This document shows positions 8,075-18,900 of a stretch of 64,000 nt of DNA, piece after piece (positions within the stretch are counted from its first letter, which is position 1; every line of letters begins with the position of its first letter). The notes beneath the pieces were generated by a model. That model was not told the origin of the DNA and did no database searches. It was given only the letters and a program-made list of their open reading frames with translations. The DNA comes from JBCAWW01 sp045106675 (GTDB taxonomy: Bacteria; Bacteroidota; Bacteroidia; J057): positions 1 through 64,000 of the forward strand of contig JBGCFA010000215.1 in assembly GCA_045106675.1 (NCBI GenBank). Reading direction: 5' to 3'. Made by a program: the position numbers and the translations under genes.

Positions 8075-8686
8075 TTACTTAAGATTGACAGCTTCAACCG
8101 TGCGGCGATCGCCTGCAGAAACCACAAATACTACTTCGCTAGCACGTACTTGATCTAGATTATAGATCCGACTAGAAAGACTAGCTTTTTCTGTGCTTTC
8201 CTCATAAAGTAGGGTAGCATCGGCTGTCAGAATTTGTACCTCAACTTCAGATGCTTCAGTACCGCTTACGACAAGCTGATACTTATTGCTTCCTCCGACG
8301 GGTACGAGATCGATGTCTAGGGGAGAAGCCTTTTGGCCCTGCTGTACCCCGACAGTTTCTCGGTAGGTGCCTTCCTCACTGCTTACCACAAAGGTGTAAT
8401 CTCCATTAGGTAGACTAGCTAGGCTAAATGCCTTGGTAAACAATTGTTGGTCGGCGAGACGAGTGCGGTGGATCATATTTCCCCAAGAATCATAAAGACG
8501 GATGTGTACAACACCAGGCTGCTCAGCCTGATAAGTAACCATCCATACTCCATCTTTCTGATGAGAAACAACGTCGACACTGCTTGAGTTAGTAGAACTG
8601 GTAGTAGCCTCCTTTTGTGCGAGTGATGATGTGAAAGCACCTATAACTAGGACAAGTACTAACACGCTTTGGATAAACTTCATCAT
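8075..8686 (-). CDS. Secreted protein with T9SS-like Ig fold, unknown function
   Basis: 203 residues with a clear signal peptide (ends FTSSLAQ). Two beta-sandwich-like segments follow, each with the pattern seen in T9SS C-terminal and DUF3244-type folds: GVVHIRLYDSWGNMIHR, LPNGDYTFVV, then LVVSGTEASEVEVQILTAD. The 'DSWGNMIHR ... LPNGDYTFVVSS' part resembles a T9SS type A sorting domain but stands in the middle and lacks the terminal Lys/Val ending, so it may be structural. No enzyme motif. It is monocistronic, with its own terminator. Confidence 0.6.
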   Translation of the reverse strand: MMKFIQSVLVLVLVIGAFTSSLAQKEATTSSTNSSSVDVVSHQKDGVWMVTYQAEQPGVVHIRLYDSWGNMIHRTRLADQQLFTKAFSLASLPNGDYTFVVSSEEGTYRETVGVQQGQKASPLDIDLVPVGGSNKYQLVVSGTEASEVEVQILTADATLLYEESTEKASLSSRIYNLDQVRASEVVFVVSAGDRRTVEAVNLK

Positions 8687-8819
8687 AACTGAAAAACAAA
8701 TTAGAGGATAATAAATTGATTAAATCTTCGACAGCAAACCAACGAGGTTTTTATGACATTTCAAATAAAATGTAATAAAATTTACAAATATTTAATAAAA
8801 AGATAATTTAATTGAAAAT

Positions 8820-8837
8820 ACCGAAATGCATTTCGGT
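8820..8837. terminator. 18-nt perfect palindrome after the AsmA-like gene
   Basis: ACCGAAATG/CATTTCGGT, fully self-complementary, 19 nt after the stop of the minus-strand AsmA-like gene, followed on that strand by TATTTTC. Probably an mRNA 3' hairpin/terminator. Confidence 0.6.
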
Positions 8838-8856
8838 GGGGCTAAACGATTGTCTA

Positions 8857-11800
8857 TCAATCCAATTGATCGTCTTGCCACTTGGTGCCTAGCAGTTTGT
8901 CTTTTTCTTCCTTATTCGAAATTCCGACGCTAGATTTAAGTCCGGTGAGGAGTGCTTGCACCCAATTAGATACAAAACTGCGATCATCTTCTGGGATATA
9001 TTCGATGCTCCCTATGCGCAAAAATCGCTTTTGGGGATTGTGGGAACGAACTACCGTATTTGCAAAAAAACTGGCCCAGAACCTTCTAATCAAAGTGGGC
9101 TGTAATTGATTTTTCTTTTCGCCAAAGAGCGATACATTCAAATCCTCATACCAAAATCGCATCCTCCCTCTACAGTAGCGGTCATTGCCGCGCATATTGA
9201 ACTCGAGCTTTTGGGCTTGGCCTCGATTGACTTTGAGGTTAGCCGCAGGCTCCAAAAAGGAATTGAGAGAAGTAAGATCAAGCCCTTGTACGCTGCCCCG
9301 CACCGTAAAAGCGTTGGCAGAGTCAGTCAAAGGATAAACCACTTGGGCTTCTATCAGCCCTTGACCCATCAGATTGGCATCAATCTGCATTGTCATATTG
9401 GGAGACTCCAACTGACCGGGACGGTTAGTAAAACCTGTCACTAATCCATGCAATTCATCCAAATATAGTTCTCCCTCTCGGCCTGTTGGCGCATATTCAT
9501 GATAGCGAATCATGCCGCCAATCACCCATATACTATCAATTTGGAGGCTTTGGGCCATCTTACGGATGAGTTCTGGTGGGCTAGCTTTCGCCTCCGGTGA
9601 ACGCTTGAATCTACGGTCTGCTCGCGTATAAATATCTAAACCGCCTACATATACTCTCGGTATATGAAAGCGCTCTTGATCGATACATTCGTAGAGATTG
9701 ACTGAATCAACCTCTACCCGATGAGTCTGTGCATGAATCCAACCCTTGCGATAGCCATGCTGAATGACATAATCATAAGTGTCAAAGTTGGGAACCATCT
9801 CCATCGAGTCGATGATCAACTGCTGAGAAGCCGAAAAGTACTCCGCTTTCTTCCACTGGAGAGAGTAGAGGCTATCCATGATCGGGCGAGAAAAGGCACC
9901 TATTGAGACTTTGAGCCTATCAGAATAAAACTGTCTGTCTGGCCTCAGCAAAGCCATCGAATCTAGTCTGAAACCCTTTGCCGTTGCGCTGAAACTAGGC
10001 ACGTCAAGTGGGATTCTTGTGTCTCCTATGGGCAAACTCTGATAAAGGGTTCCGCCTGTGATATTAAAGTTCTTTACCTCTAATTCGTCCACAATAGGCT
10101 TGAGCGCCTTTTGCACATCCCAGTTTCCAACTCTGCCTGCAGCCTCAGATTGTACGGTCCATTTGATACGCGGCTTCTCTACTAAGAGGTTAGACAAGAG
10201 CATCTTTCGATCAAAATAAATGCTTTTTGCATCTAAACCTCTGAGCGTAATCTTTGGCAAAAACAATTCAAAGACATTAGGGGCTTGCTGCATTTTCGGA
10301 TGATCCATCTGAGGATCTAGCACTACATTTTCGAGGATGATACTAGAGTCTGCTGTACTCAGACCGATTTCGTCAAACTGAATCAGATAACTACTGTCAG
10401 GCGCATAAAATGCATAAGGCTTCACCTGAATGCTCACCTCGATATTATCGGCATAAAAGGGTTTATCTGTCTGAGTACGTGATTGAGGATCTATCTCAAA
10501 GTTGGAGATTAGCACCAATATGTTCTCCGCTTCAAAAGCATCTCCTTCCTCACTAAACTGATCTCGGTAGCGATAATCTCCATCCATCACCAAAAACCGC
10601 TTCACGCGCAAAGCATTGAGTTGCTGGGCAATCAGTTCGTAGAGATCGGTTTGGGCCAAGGAGTCAAAACTTTCTATATCTACCTCCGGTAAACGCGTCA
10701 TTTGGACTGAGGGCTCAGTGAGTTGAATGCGATCTACTTCAAGGATTTTTTCTTGATAAAGCTCATAAGCATCTACACCATCGATAAGAATGCCCGGGAT
10801 TTTGCCTGCATAGTAGGTTTGACTTTGGCTCGTATCGCGCGGTATCAGCTCGATATCGAGAATCTGGATGGCTTTTTTGTCAGTGTTATAGCTGAGTTCG
10901 CTGAGGGCGATCGTATGGATGCTATCTGGTAAGTCGTATTGCCAGTCTTGCAGACGAACGCTCAACTCTTGTGTAAACAATAGATTATCTGGCCCCATCT
11001 GACTAGTCGAATCCAACGATAGTCCTCTAGCTGCTAAATGTAGATTTGGAAAGTCTAGTTTTTGTATACTATCTCCCTCGGAGCTTATGCGCTGCAAATG
11101 CGTCGAATCAAGCGTTAGGGCACCGATATTCAAAGACCGGAAATAGGGTTTGAGCATCGAATAGAGATCGAGACTATCCAGATCAGGTAGCTGTAACTTT
11201 TGCTTCTTCCGTATTTGAGAACTAATCAATATCTCGGGGTGAGAGATACCTACGCTGTCTATATACAAGCGTTCTTCGAAGTAGGCCTGATAAACATCAA
11301 AACCGTTGAGGTAGAGACGAGGAACAAAAATATCTGCGGTATGCTGGTTTTTGTCTGAGTTTTCTGTGCCAGAACGCGGCCCCAATACTGGCGTTAAACG
11401 CAGTGAATCTATAAAAATCGCTGAATCCGCCACCGAAAGCCCCAAGCGCTCGATCGTCAAGGCATAACTACTATCGGGCAGCATCAGAGAGTATTGATCT
11501 ATATTGAGATCGAGGGCGATATCGTCTGCATAAAAGCGTTTGGCCTTGCCACCGGGAGCCAATAAAAAGTTGTTGACCTGCAAACTGAAGTCAGGAGCCT
11601 GCAAACTATTAGATGCGTTCGCAAGGCGAGAGTTAAAAAAGAAGCTCCCCTGCTCAACCTGCAAATCCCTCACCCTAAGTGTATCCAAAAAGGGCGCAAT
11701 AAAGGTATAGAGATCTGTTTCAGCTAATGAATCGAGTTGTGCTTGTCTGATCTCCGGTGGATTGGTCAAGCGTATCTCTGGAGATTCAAGGCGGATCATA

Positions 11801-13263
11801 TCTACGTCCAAGACCCTCCGATCCCAAGCTTCACTCAAATCCAATCCGTCGATGGCAATACCGGGTACATTGAAACCGATGATATCTCTACCTTGGGCCA
11901 AATAGCGAGCTCTCGTGGTTGCCGTTGCCAACAAATCGATCTCCCCTCCTCTAAATATGTTTGCCTCCGTTGAAAAGCGTAAGTCAGTGCCTCTGAGTTG
12001 ATAATCACCATTACGAATCGCAAATAGATAATTATCCGCCTTAGCTTCGATCTCTTTGATTACCCGCAAACGCCCAAACTGTCCAATCTGGCTGCTATCA
12101 ATCTGTAAATCGCTAAGATATAGACCAATACCGCGCATCGAAAAGACGGAGGCCGTATCGCCCAGCTCTCTTAGTCTGCGAAAATTGCCCCGCTCTACCG
12201 TGACTCCATCTATCGAGACGCTACTGAACAAAGGGCTAATCTGTTGGTAAAGCCAATCGCCATTGTATTGCTCAATATCAAATTGGCTAGCATCTTGCCG
12301 AGGCCCCAATTGAAAAATATTAGGCTGAATGATCCGCAAAGCGCCTGCTTGTAACTCTTGCTGAAAGAGAGCTCTTGGTAGGTCTAAATCACTTAATTGT
12401 AAGCGAGGTAAGCGAATCTCAAATTGATTGGGAGGAGCTTCACCTTGAGCTTTGAGCCTTTGGTAACGCGCGAAATTGGGGTGGAGGCTGAGGTTGTCGA
12501 GGTATATCTGTGAGTTCTGAGTCGAGAATCCGAGTTTCCCAACCTGAATTTGATAGCTACTGTCAGGTAAGACATAGGAGTAATCGTCAATATCTACTTC
12601 TAGCGAAAAGGTCTTGGCATAAAATGGTTGATTGATCGCCACAGTATGGGCGCTATCTATCCTGAAATCTGATATCGCAACACTCAAACCCCTCACTTGA
12701 AAAGCGTGCTGTAAAAATTGTTCAGGATCATTATAGCTGATATTGCCCTGCGTGATCATCACCTCCTGTATATAGAGGGCGTCCAGATTTTCTTGAATCA
12801 GTGGATAAAGACTCTGTCCATAAAGTTTATTCGGACGGACTTCATTGGTTTTGATCCGACTACGGATGGTGAGCTGGGGTTCATAAATACGGGCTGCGCC
12901 TAGGAAAATCCGCCTTGCAAAAAATGCTTCTCGAAAATTGAATAAATCTAATTCAATACGAGGTACGTGCAAGCTATACCATCGTCTAGGGGCTAGACCG
13001 GCATCGATTAGTCTCTGTAGTTCGACGGAATCTGGATCGAGACTCAGGTTTTCGATCGTCAATTGACGGTGTACCAAGTCCCAATGCGCTTCTAGCTCAT
13101 TGATTTGATAGAGGCCTTGGCTTTGGCGTTTTACGTACTCTCGTACGCCACGCTCTACCATAGGCACGACTAGTCGGTCTATCAGTAGTTGTCCGAGTAG
13201 GATGAGCAGGACAATACCGATCACAGCTCCGAGTAACCATTTCTGACGTTTTTTTAGCGCCAT
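8857..13263 (-). CDS. Giant AsmA/TamB-like periplasmic protein (1468 residues)
   Basis: One transmembrane helix at about residues 9-28 (LLGAVIGIVLLILLGQLLI) and a very long periplasmic part. A repeated unit recurs at least four times: PDSSYxIxxxxLGxSTxxSxIxLxxLxLxP, each followed by a segment with 'DGVDAYELYQEKILEVDRIQL'-like pattern in which a named strand precedes LTxPxxxxT. The C-terminus (about 1330-1440) has the AsmA-like ending with NMRGNDRYCRGRMRFWYEDL. Family knowledge: such beta-groove proteins bridge inner and outer membranes and move lipids. The gene is followed by a palindrome and preceded by a cyclase gene, 67 nt upstream, same strand. Confidence 0.75.
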   Translation of the reverse strand: MALKKRQKWLLGAVIGIVLLILLGQLLIDRLVVPMVERGVREYVKRQSQGLYQINELEAHWDLVHRQLTIENLSLDPDSVELQRLIDAGLAPRRWYSLHVPRIELDLFNFREAFFARRIFLGAARIYEPQLTIRSRIKTNEVRPNKLYGQSLYPLIQENLDALYIQEVMITQGNISYNDPEQFLQHAFQVRGLSVAISDFRIDSAHTVAINQPFYAKTFSLEVDIDDYSYVLPDSSYQIQVGKLGFSTQNSQIYLDNLSLHPNFARYQRLKAQGEAPPNQFEIRLPRLQLSDLDLPRALFQQELQAGALRIIQPNIFQLGPRQDASQFDIEQYNGDWLYQQISPLFSSVSIDGVTVERGNFRRLRELGDTASVFSMRGIGLYLSDLQIDSSQIGQFGRLRVIKEIEAKADNYLFAIRNGDYQLRGTDLRFSTEANIFRGGEIDLLATATTRARYLAQGRDIIGFNVPGIAIDGLDLSEAWDRRVLDVDMIRLESPEIRLTNPPEIRQAQLDSLAETDLYTFIAPFLDTLRVRDLQVEQGSFFFNSRLANASNSLQAPDFSLQVNNFLLAPGGKAKRFYADDIALDLNIDQYSLMLPDSSYALTIERLGLSVADSAIFIDSLRLTPVLGPRSGTENSDKNQHTADIFVPRLYLNGFDVYQAYFEERLYIDSVGISHPEILISSQIRKKQKLQLPDLDSLDLYSMLKPYFRSLNIGALTLDSTHLQRISSEGDSIQKLDFPNLHLAARGLSLDSTSQMGPDNLLFTQELSVRLQDWQYDLPDSIHTIALSELSYNTDKKAIQILDIELIPRDTSQSQTYYAGKIPGILIDGVDAYELYQEKILEVDRIQLTEPSVQMTRLPEVDIESFDSLAQTDLYELIAQQLNALRVKRFLVMDGDYRYRDQFSEEGDAFEAENILVLISNFEIDPQSRTQTDKPFYADNIEVSIQVKPYAFYAPDSSYLIQFDEIGLSTADSSIILENVVLDPQMDHPKMQQAPNVFELFLPKITLRGLDAKSIYFDRKMLLSNLLVEKPRIKWTVQSEAAGRVGNWDVQKALKPIVDELEVKNFNITGGTLYQSLPIGDTRIPLDVPSFSATAKGFRLDSMALLRPDRQFYSDRLKVSIGAFSRPIMDSLYSLQWKKAEYFSASQQLIIDSMEMVPNFDTYDYVIQHGYRKGWIHAQTHRVEVDSVNLYECIDQERFHIPRVYVGGLDIYTRADRRFKRSPEAKASPPELIRKMAQSLQIDSIWVIGGMIRYHEYAPTGREGELYLDELHGLVTGFTNRPGQLESPNMTMQIDANLMGQGLIEAQVVYPLTDSANAFTVRGSVQGLDLTSLNSFLEPAANLKVNRGQAQKLEFNMRGNDRYCRGRMRFWYEDLNVSLFGEKKNQLQPTLIRRFWASFFANTVVRSHNPQKRFLRIGSIEYIPEDDRSFVSNWVQALLTGLKSSVGISNKEEKDKLLGTKWQDDQLD

Positions 13264-13330
13264 ATGGGGGAATTACAATCTCTAAGCTACGGCTTTTATG
13301 TGACTTGGGGGGCTTTGTTTTGTTATCACC

Positions 13331-14455
13331 CTAGTCGGGAACGCTTTGTCTTTGAGCCGTGCTTTCTGTTTGTTCAACGCTGTAAAGGAGCACTTTCTGT
13401 GCCTTGCCTTTGAGTACAACGCTGCCAACTTCTTGATAACTAAGTCCATTCCAGTCTTCGATAGCTTTGGCCGTCTCCCGAGATATAAGCAGAGACTTGC
13501 CCAAACTGTTGCATTGACCTTGGATACGAGCCGCGGTATTGAGGACATCACTGTGAAAGGCGATCTCCTTTTTGATGATGCCTACCTCTGCTACCATGAC
13601 CTTGCCAAGATTAATCCCTGCTTTGAAGGCAGGAATGATATCATACTTATCGAAGTAATAACGTGAACGCTTTTCAATGGATGCCATGAAGGTATAATAG
13701 GCCCAAAGACAATTTGCCTTATCGAGTCCTGCTTCCATCGGCCAAGTCAAGACGACTTCGTCTCCTACATATTGATAAATCTCTGCTTGATGTTTGAAAA
13801 CTGCTTCCGTCAAGTCGTTAAAACAGTCCTGCAAGAGTTGGCTATATAAGACATGGCCCAACTTCTCACCATATTCAGTAGAAGAGCGTAAGTCCAAAAA
13901 CATGAAAATTCGTTCTTCTTCCTTGGGCTGATGATAGCGGCCCAACATGATCTTGAGCAATAAACCTGGCCCAAACATCTCCGCGATTTGCCTAAAAGCA
14001 TTATATATAAAACTGAAAATAGCGGTATACATAAACACCAAGACTACCGTAGGTTGTAGGATTGCATTTCTGAGGACTGCCCAAATGTGTTGCAATTGCC
14101 CATTGGGTATAAAGAAAAAAGAGACCAAGACGGCAATGAAAATAATGATTGGGATCACCAACAGATGAATGCCGGTACGAATCAGGACGATCCAACCGTA
14201 GGTAAGCCCTCTTAACTGATCCAATCTAAATACTTGATCCAAAATCCCATAAATCAAACCGATCATGACTCCCATCCCTAATCCTTGCATCAGGATAATC
14301 ATCGTCAGCGGGATTTGTGGCTGAGTCAACTGATAGAGTCCCTCACCATCTAGACCATATAACCTGATGAAGCCAAAAAGGCTCAAAGCAGCTGTCCAAT
14401 AAAGGATAGATACCAAAATGGGCTTAAAACGAATACGTCTGTGAGGTTTGGACAT
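13331..14455 (-). CDS. Membrane-bound class III adenylate/guanylate cyclase
   Basis: 374 residues. Four or so hydrophobic segments occupy residues 12-160 (for example LLVIPIIIFIAVLVSFFFI). A class III nucleotide cyclase domain follows: FLDLRSSTEYGEKLG holds the first metal-binding Asp and GDEVVLTWP the second, as in adenylate cyclases with N-terminal membrane domains of the Bacteroidota. It makes a cyclic nucleotide from ATP or GTP; substrate choice cannot be read with certainty. Upstream on the same strand, 30 nt away, is the 2Fe-2S gene. Confidence 0.85.
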   Translation of the reverse strand: MSKPHRRIRFKPILVSILYWTAALSLFGFIRLYGLDGEGLYQLTQPQIPLTMIILMQGLGMGVMIGLIYGILDQVFRLDQLRGLTYGWIVLIRTGIHLLVIPIIIFIAVLVSFFFIPNGQLQHIWAVLRNAILQPTVVLVFMYTAIFSFIYNAFRQIAEMFGPGLLLKIMLGRYHQPKEEERIFMFLDLRSSTEYGEKLGHVLYSQLLQDCFNDLTEAVFKHQAEIYQYVGDEVVLTWPMEAGLDKANCLWAYYTFMASIEKRSRYYFDKYDIIPAFKAGINLGKVMVAEVGIIKKEIAFHSDVLNTAARIQGQCNSLGKSLLISRETAKAIEDWNGLSYQEVGSVVLKGKAQKVLLYSVEQTESTAQRQSVPD

Positions 14456-14485
14456 ACGGTAAATTTATCAAATTACCGTAACTGA

Positions 14486-14827
14486 TCAGAATAGATCTAA
14501 AATAGAACCAGGCGGAGTTTCCAATCGTTTGACTACTTTGCCTTTGAGAAGGTGCTGCTGTACGATTTCCTCAATATCTTGTACCTTTACTTTTCCATAG
14601 AGGGTCATATCGGGTATCACTCTCAGACTTATCCCTTGCTTACAGTTACGTAAACAGGAAGTCTCAACGATTTCGATCTGCCCTTCTAGCTGATGCTCTT
14701 TTATATAGCTTTGAAATTGAGTTAGTATCTGCTCAGAACCACGATCATGGCAACAACCAGCACCCGCTATTTTGGGACGATGGCTATTGCATAGCTGAAG
14801 GTGGTGGATTCCAGACTCTTTACCCAT
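14486..14827 (-). CDS. Thioredoxin-fold (2Fe-2S) ferredoxin-domain protein
   Basis: 113 residues. Four cysteines in the NuoE/Shethna-type pattern: LCNSH...GCC near the N-terminus, then SCLRNC about 50 residues later. IRVIPDMTLYGKVK-like strand (here SLRVIPDMTLYGKVK) and the following helix complete the fold. Such stand-alone domains carry electrons or act with other redox partners. The CxxxxxxxxxCC spacing is slightly unusual, so ligand assignment is tentative. It is divergent from ubiA (96 nt apart) and probably in a transcript with the cyclase gene. Confidence 0.75.
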   Translation of the reverse strand: MGKESGIHHLQLCNSHRPKIAGAGCCHDRGSEQILTQFQSYIKEHQLEGQIEIVETSCLRNCKQGISLRVIPDMTLYGKVKVQDIEEIVQQHLLKGKVVKRLETPPGSILDLF

Positions 14828-14923
14828 TGAGAAAGCAATATATGATAGAAGTTCGATTTGTTGGACACAAACAACTCTTCTACAAATCAGTTTTAAGGCT
14901 AATTGTTTGAGAAAAATCCGGAA

Positions 14924-15793
14924 ATGAAGAAATATTTATCACTCGTCAAGTTTGCCCATACCATTTTTGCCCTGCCGTTTGCCCTCTTAGGGCTGTTTTG
15001 GGGCTTTGAAGTCATGCAGCTAGAGGCAATGAGTCCTGATAAACCATATTGGCAATCATTTTTGCTCGTATTGCTTTGTATGGTCTTCGCTCGTAATGCC
15101 GCTATGGGATTCAATCGCTATATCGACCGAGACATTGACAGCGAAAACCAACGCACCGCAGTGAGAGAGATTCCGGCAGGGGTGATCACTCCTCGCAATG
15201 CGCTCATCTTTGTCATTCTCAACTCTGTTTTATTCATCGCTACCACTTGGTTTATCAACCCACTTTGCTTTTACCTCTCTCCGGTCGCCCTTTTAGTGGT
15301 TTTAGGCTATTCGCTAACGAAGCGTTTTACGGCTCTTTGCCATATGGTACTTGGTTTAGGCTTAGCCTTGGCTCCCGTTGGTGCTTATATCGCCGTTACC
15401 GGACAATTTGCTTGGGCACCCATTGTACTTGGTATTGCTGTTTTGACTTGGGTTAGCGGCTTTGATATCATCTATGCTTTACAAGACGAAGAGTTTGATC
15501 GCGATCACAAACTCAATAGTATCCCAGCCTTTTTGGGTAAGAAAAATGCCTTAGTCGTTTCTACGCTACTCCATGTCTTGACAGCGGGTATGATTTTGAC
15601 TTTTGGCTACCTGATCGGAGGTGCTTGGATATTTTGGATTGGAGCGACTGCCTTTTTGGCCTTATTGGTCTATCAGCACACCTTGGTTAAGCCACAAGAT
15701 CTCTCTAAGATCAATCTAGCATTCTTCACTACCAATGGGGTCGCATCGGTGGTCTTTGGGCTTTGTACCATTGTAGAGCTACTTATTTTCTAG
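14924..15793 (+). CDS. ubiA: 4-hydroxybenzoate polyprenyltransferase-like (UbiA superfamily)
   Basis: 289 residues from ATG 14924 (a TTG 21 nt upstream is in frame but adds a poor N-terminus). Around eight to nine membrane helices. The two Asp-rich prenyl-diphosphate motifs are present: NRYIDRDID (about residue 70) and DEEFDRDHKLNSIP (about 195). This places it in the putative 4-hydroxybenzoate polyprenyltransferase group; in menaquinone-using Bacteroidota it often belongs to a futalosine-type menaquinone route. The actual aromatic acceptor cannot be told from sequence alone. Confidence 0.88.
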   Translation: MKKYLSLVKFAHTIFALPFALLGLFWGFEVMQLEAMSPDKPYWQSFLLVLLCMVFARNAAMGFNRYIDRDIDSENQRTAVREIPAGVITPRNALIFVILNSVLFIATTWFINPLCFYLSPVALLVVLGYSLTKRFTALCHMVLGLGLALAPVGAYIAVTGQFAWAPIVLGIAVLTWVSGFDIIYALQDEEFDRDHKLNSIPAFLGKKNALVVSTLLHVLTAGMILTFGYLIGGAWIFWIGATAFLALLVYQHTLVKPQDLSKINLAFFTTNGVASVVFGLCTIVELLIF

Positions 15794-15908
15794 ATAAGCG
15801 CGCCTTTTTTTACTGCTCGCCGCAAAAAGTTTGCCTCAGATATCTTTTTGGCCTAGCTTAGATTTGAGTTGTATTTTGCTTTAGTCTAAAGCCTTGAATA
15901 TCCCCTGT

Positions 15909-18900
15909 ATGAACTTTTTTTCGCTCAAAGGATTACCTTTTTTTCTCATTCTTTCATTTAGTGTGATTCGTTTGGGCCTCGCCCAACAGCCCGCCTCTGG
16001 CGTTCCGCGCAGCGGCGATCAAGAAATCTCTGCCAACACTTGGGTGGAGACTCAATTGCGCAATATGAGTACGGAGGAAAAAATCGGGCAATTGTTCATG
16101 CTAGCGGCTTTTTCTAATCGTGAACCAGCTCATGAAGCTTATATCGAGCGCATGGTTCGGCAGCAACATTTGGGGGGATTGATCTTTATGCAGGGCACGC
16201 CCGAACGCCAACGGGAGTTAGTCGCTCGCTACCAAGATGCCGCAAAAGTTCCCTTATTGATTGGACAAGATGCTGAGTGGGGACCGGCGATGAGATTAAA
16301 GGGGATGCGTCGTTTTCCTTATCAGATGACCATGGGCGCTGCGCGCAACGATTCCCTCCTTTACTTTGTCGGGGAGGCTATGGCTGAAGAACTCAAAGCA
16401 GTGGGGATCAACATCAGTTTTTCGCCCGTTGTCGATGTCAACAACAACCCCAACAATCCTGTCATCAATTATCGCTCTTTTGGCGAAAATAAATTTAACG
16501 TTGCCCGCAAAGGGGTGATGATGACGCATGGTATCCAAGGTCGAGGCGTGATGGCTTGTGCTAAGCATTTCCCTGGACATGGTGATACGGGTACGGATTC
16601 ACACTATGCCCTTCCGATTATAGATCATAGTCCAGAGAGATTGGATTCGGTGGAGCTATATCCTTTTTATCAATTGGTGCGTGGAGGCGTTCAGGCTACG
16701 ATGGTGGCCCACCTATACGTACCCGCGATGGACAACACTCCCAATGTCGCGACTACTTTGTCACCCAAGGTTGTCCAAGGAGTATTGCGCGAGAAAATGG
16801 GTTTTCAAGGTTTGATTATCACAGACGCCCTCAATATGCATGGTGTCTCTAAATACAATACTGCTGGTGAAACTGCTTTAAAAGCGTTTTTGGCCGGCAA
16901 CGATATCTTGTTGACTCCCCAAGATGTACCCACTGCGGCTCGATTGATCAAGCAAGCTATTGCAGACAATACCATTACGATGGAGAATCTGGATGCTCGA
17001 GTACGTCGCATCTTGATGGCAAAATATAAGTTAAAACTACATCGTTGGACCTTACCGAGTGAAGCGACTCTTAGGACGGTTCGTTCTTCGAAGAAGACTG
17101 CCGCTATACGCAAACAAGTCTATGAGGCTGCGATGACACTGGTCAAAAACGACGAGCAACTTGTCCCACTTCAAGATCTCGCCAACAAAAAAATCGCCTA
17201 CGTCCAGATCGGAGGTGGGAGCCGCAACAACTTTGATGAAGCCCTCAAAAAGTATGGGGAAATCAAGCCGTACTACTTACGCCGAGATTTTACTGCTGGT
17301 GAAGGAGAGCGGATATTGCAGCGATTGGGAGACTATAATACGGTTATCATTGGCGTAATGGGGATGACTCGACAGGCCAAAGACAATTATAGTGTGCGTA
17401 AAAATACTAGCGCTCTTTGTGCCAAGATCGCGGCTTCGCCGAACTATAAATCTATTCTGACGCTCTTTGGCAATCCATATGGCTTGAGCAACTTTGGTAA
17501 GGAGGACGCGATTTTGGTGGCTTATGAATCTGTACCTGAAGCGGAACAAGCAGCTGCCGCAGCCCTATTTGGTGGGATAGTCGTAGATGGGATTTTACCC
17601 GTTACGGTCAATCAGCAGTTTCGTGAAGGTATGGGATTTCGGGTTTTAGAACCCATTCGATTTGGTTTTAGCCTCCCTGAGGAACGCGGCATGGACAGCC
17701 GTACGCTTAACCGGATTGATGGCCTAGCCAATAGTTTTATCCGAAAAGGAGCGATGCCTGGCTGCGCAATCCTTGTGATGAAAGGCAACCAAATCGTCTA
17801 TGAAAAAGGTTTTGGCCGTATGGCTTACCATCCTACTAGTCCTAAGATTGATCCATTCGAGCATACTTATGATATCGCCTCCATCACCAAAGTTGCCGCT
17901 ACTGTAATCTTGACTATGCAAATGGTGGAGAGCAAAGCCCTTAGTCTTGATGTACCGATCAAAAGGTATTTGCCCGAACTCAGAGGCACTAATAAGGCAG
18001 ACTTGACCATACGAAGGCTCTTGCAACACAATGCTGGCCTGCCTGGTTGGGTACCCTTTTATAAGGAAACGCTGATCGGCGATAAAAAAAAAATCCCAGA
18101 CCCAGCATGGTATAGCTATGCGCTAAGTCCTAAGTATCGTCAACCTATTGCCCCTGATCTCTATTGTGATCCGGGGATTCATAATTTAGTATGGCGCCAA
18201 GTCATTGGTTTGGACGTCCGAAAGACGAGCCGAGTGAGATATAGCGACATCGGATTGATCATCCTTTGGAAGATCATCGAGCGCCAGTCTGGCCGAAAAA
18301 TGGATTGGCTGGCCGAAAATCTGCTTTACAAACCGATGGGCATGAACAATATGTTTTTCAAGCCTTATGAGAGAGGTCGAGTGATGACTTGCCCGCCTAC
18401 GGAGATGGATACGGTTTGGCGCAATGCCATGATTCAAGGTTATGTGCACGATCCTGCCGCCGCGATTCTCGGAGGAGTCTCAGGGCATGCGGGCCTTTTT
18501 TCCAATGTCTATGATTTGGGCAAACTGATGCTAATGATCAAAAATGGAGGCACTTATGGCGGCGAACGATTTCTTAAACCCTCGACGATCAAAGCCTTCA
18601 CCGCCCAGCAACTCTCTTACAATCGAAGAGGTCTGGGTTGGGACAAACCTGAGTCCAATCCAGGCCGTAACCGCCGCAATCCTGTTTCTGAATATGCTTC
18701 CAAGAGCACTTATGGACATACCGGTTTTACGGGTACCTGTGTATGGGTTGACCCTCAGTATGACCTGACATATGTCTTCTTGTCCAATCGTGTTTACCCA
18801 CAAGCTAGCAATCGGTTACTGATTTATGAGCACGTACGTGAACGTATAATGGATCAAGTCTATGCCTCAATCTTTAATTACCGCAAAGCGCCTAACCACG

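Noticed and set aside
13321..13340. CCC-TAGTC-GGG-AACG at the end of the cyclase gene as a family member
   Set aside because: Only three pairs and a 5-nt loop; kept out of the count.
18829..18844. CACGTACGTG followed by AACG as another mini-hairpin
   Set aside because: It is a plain palindrome without the 3-nt loop and could be a chance restriction-like site in coding sequence.
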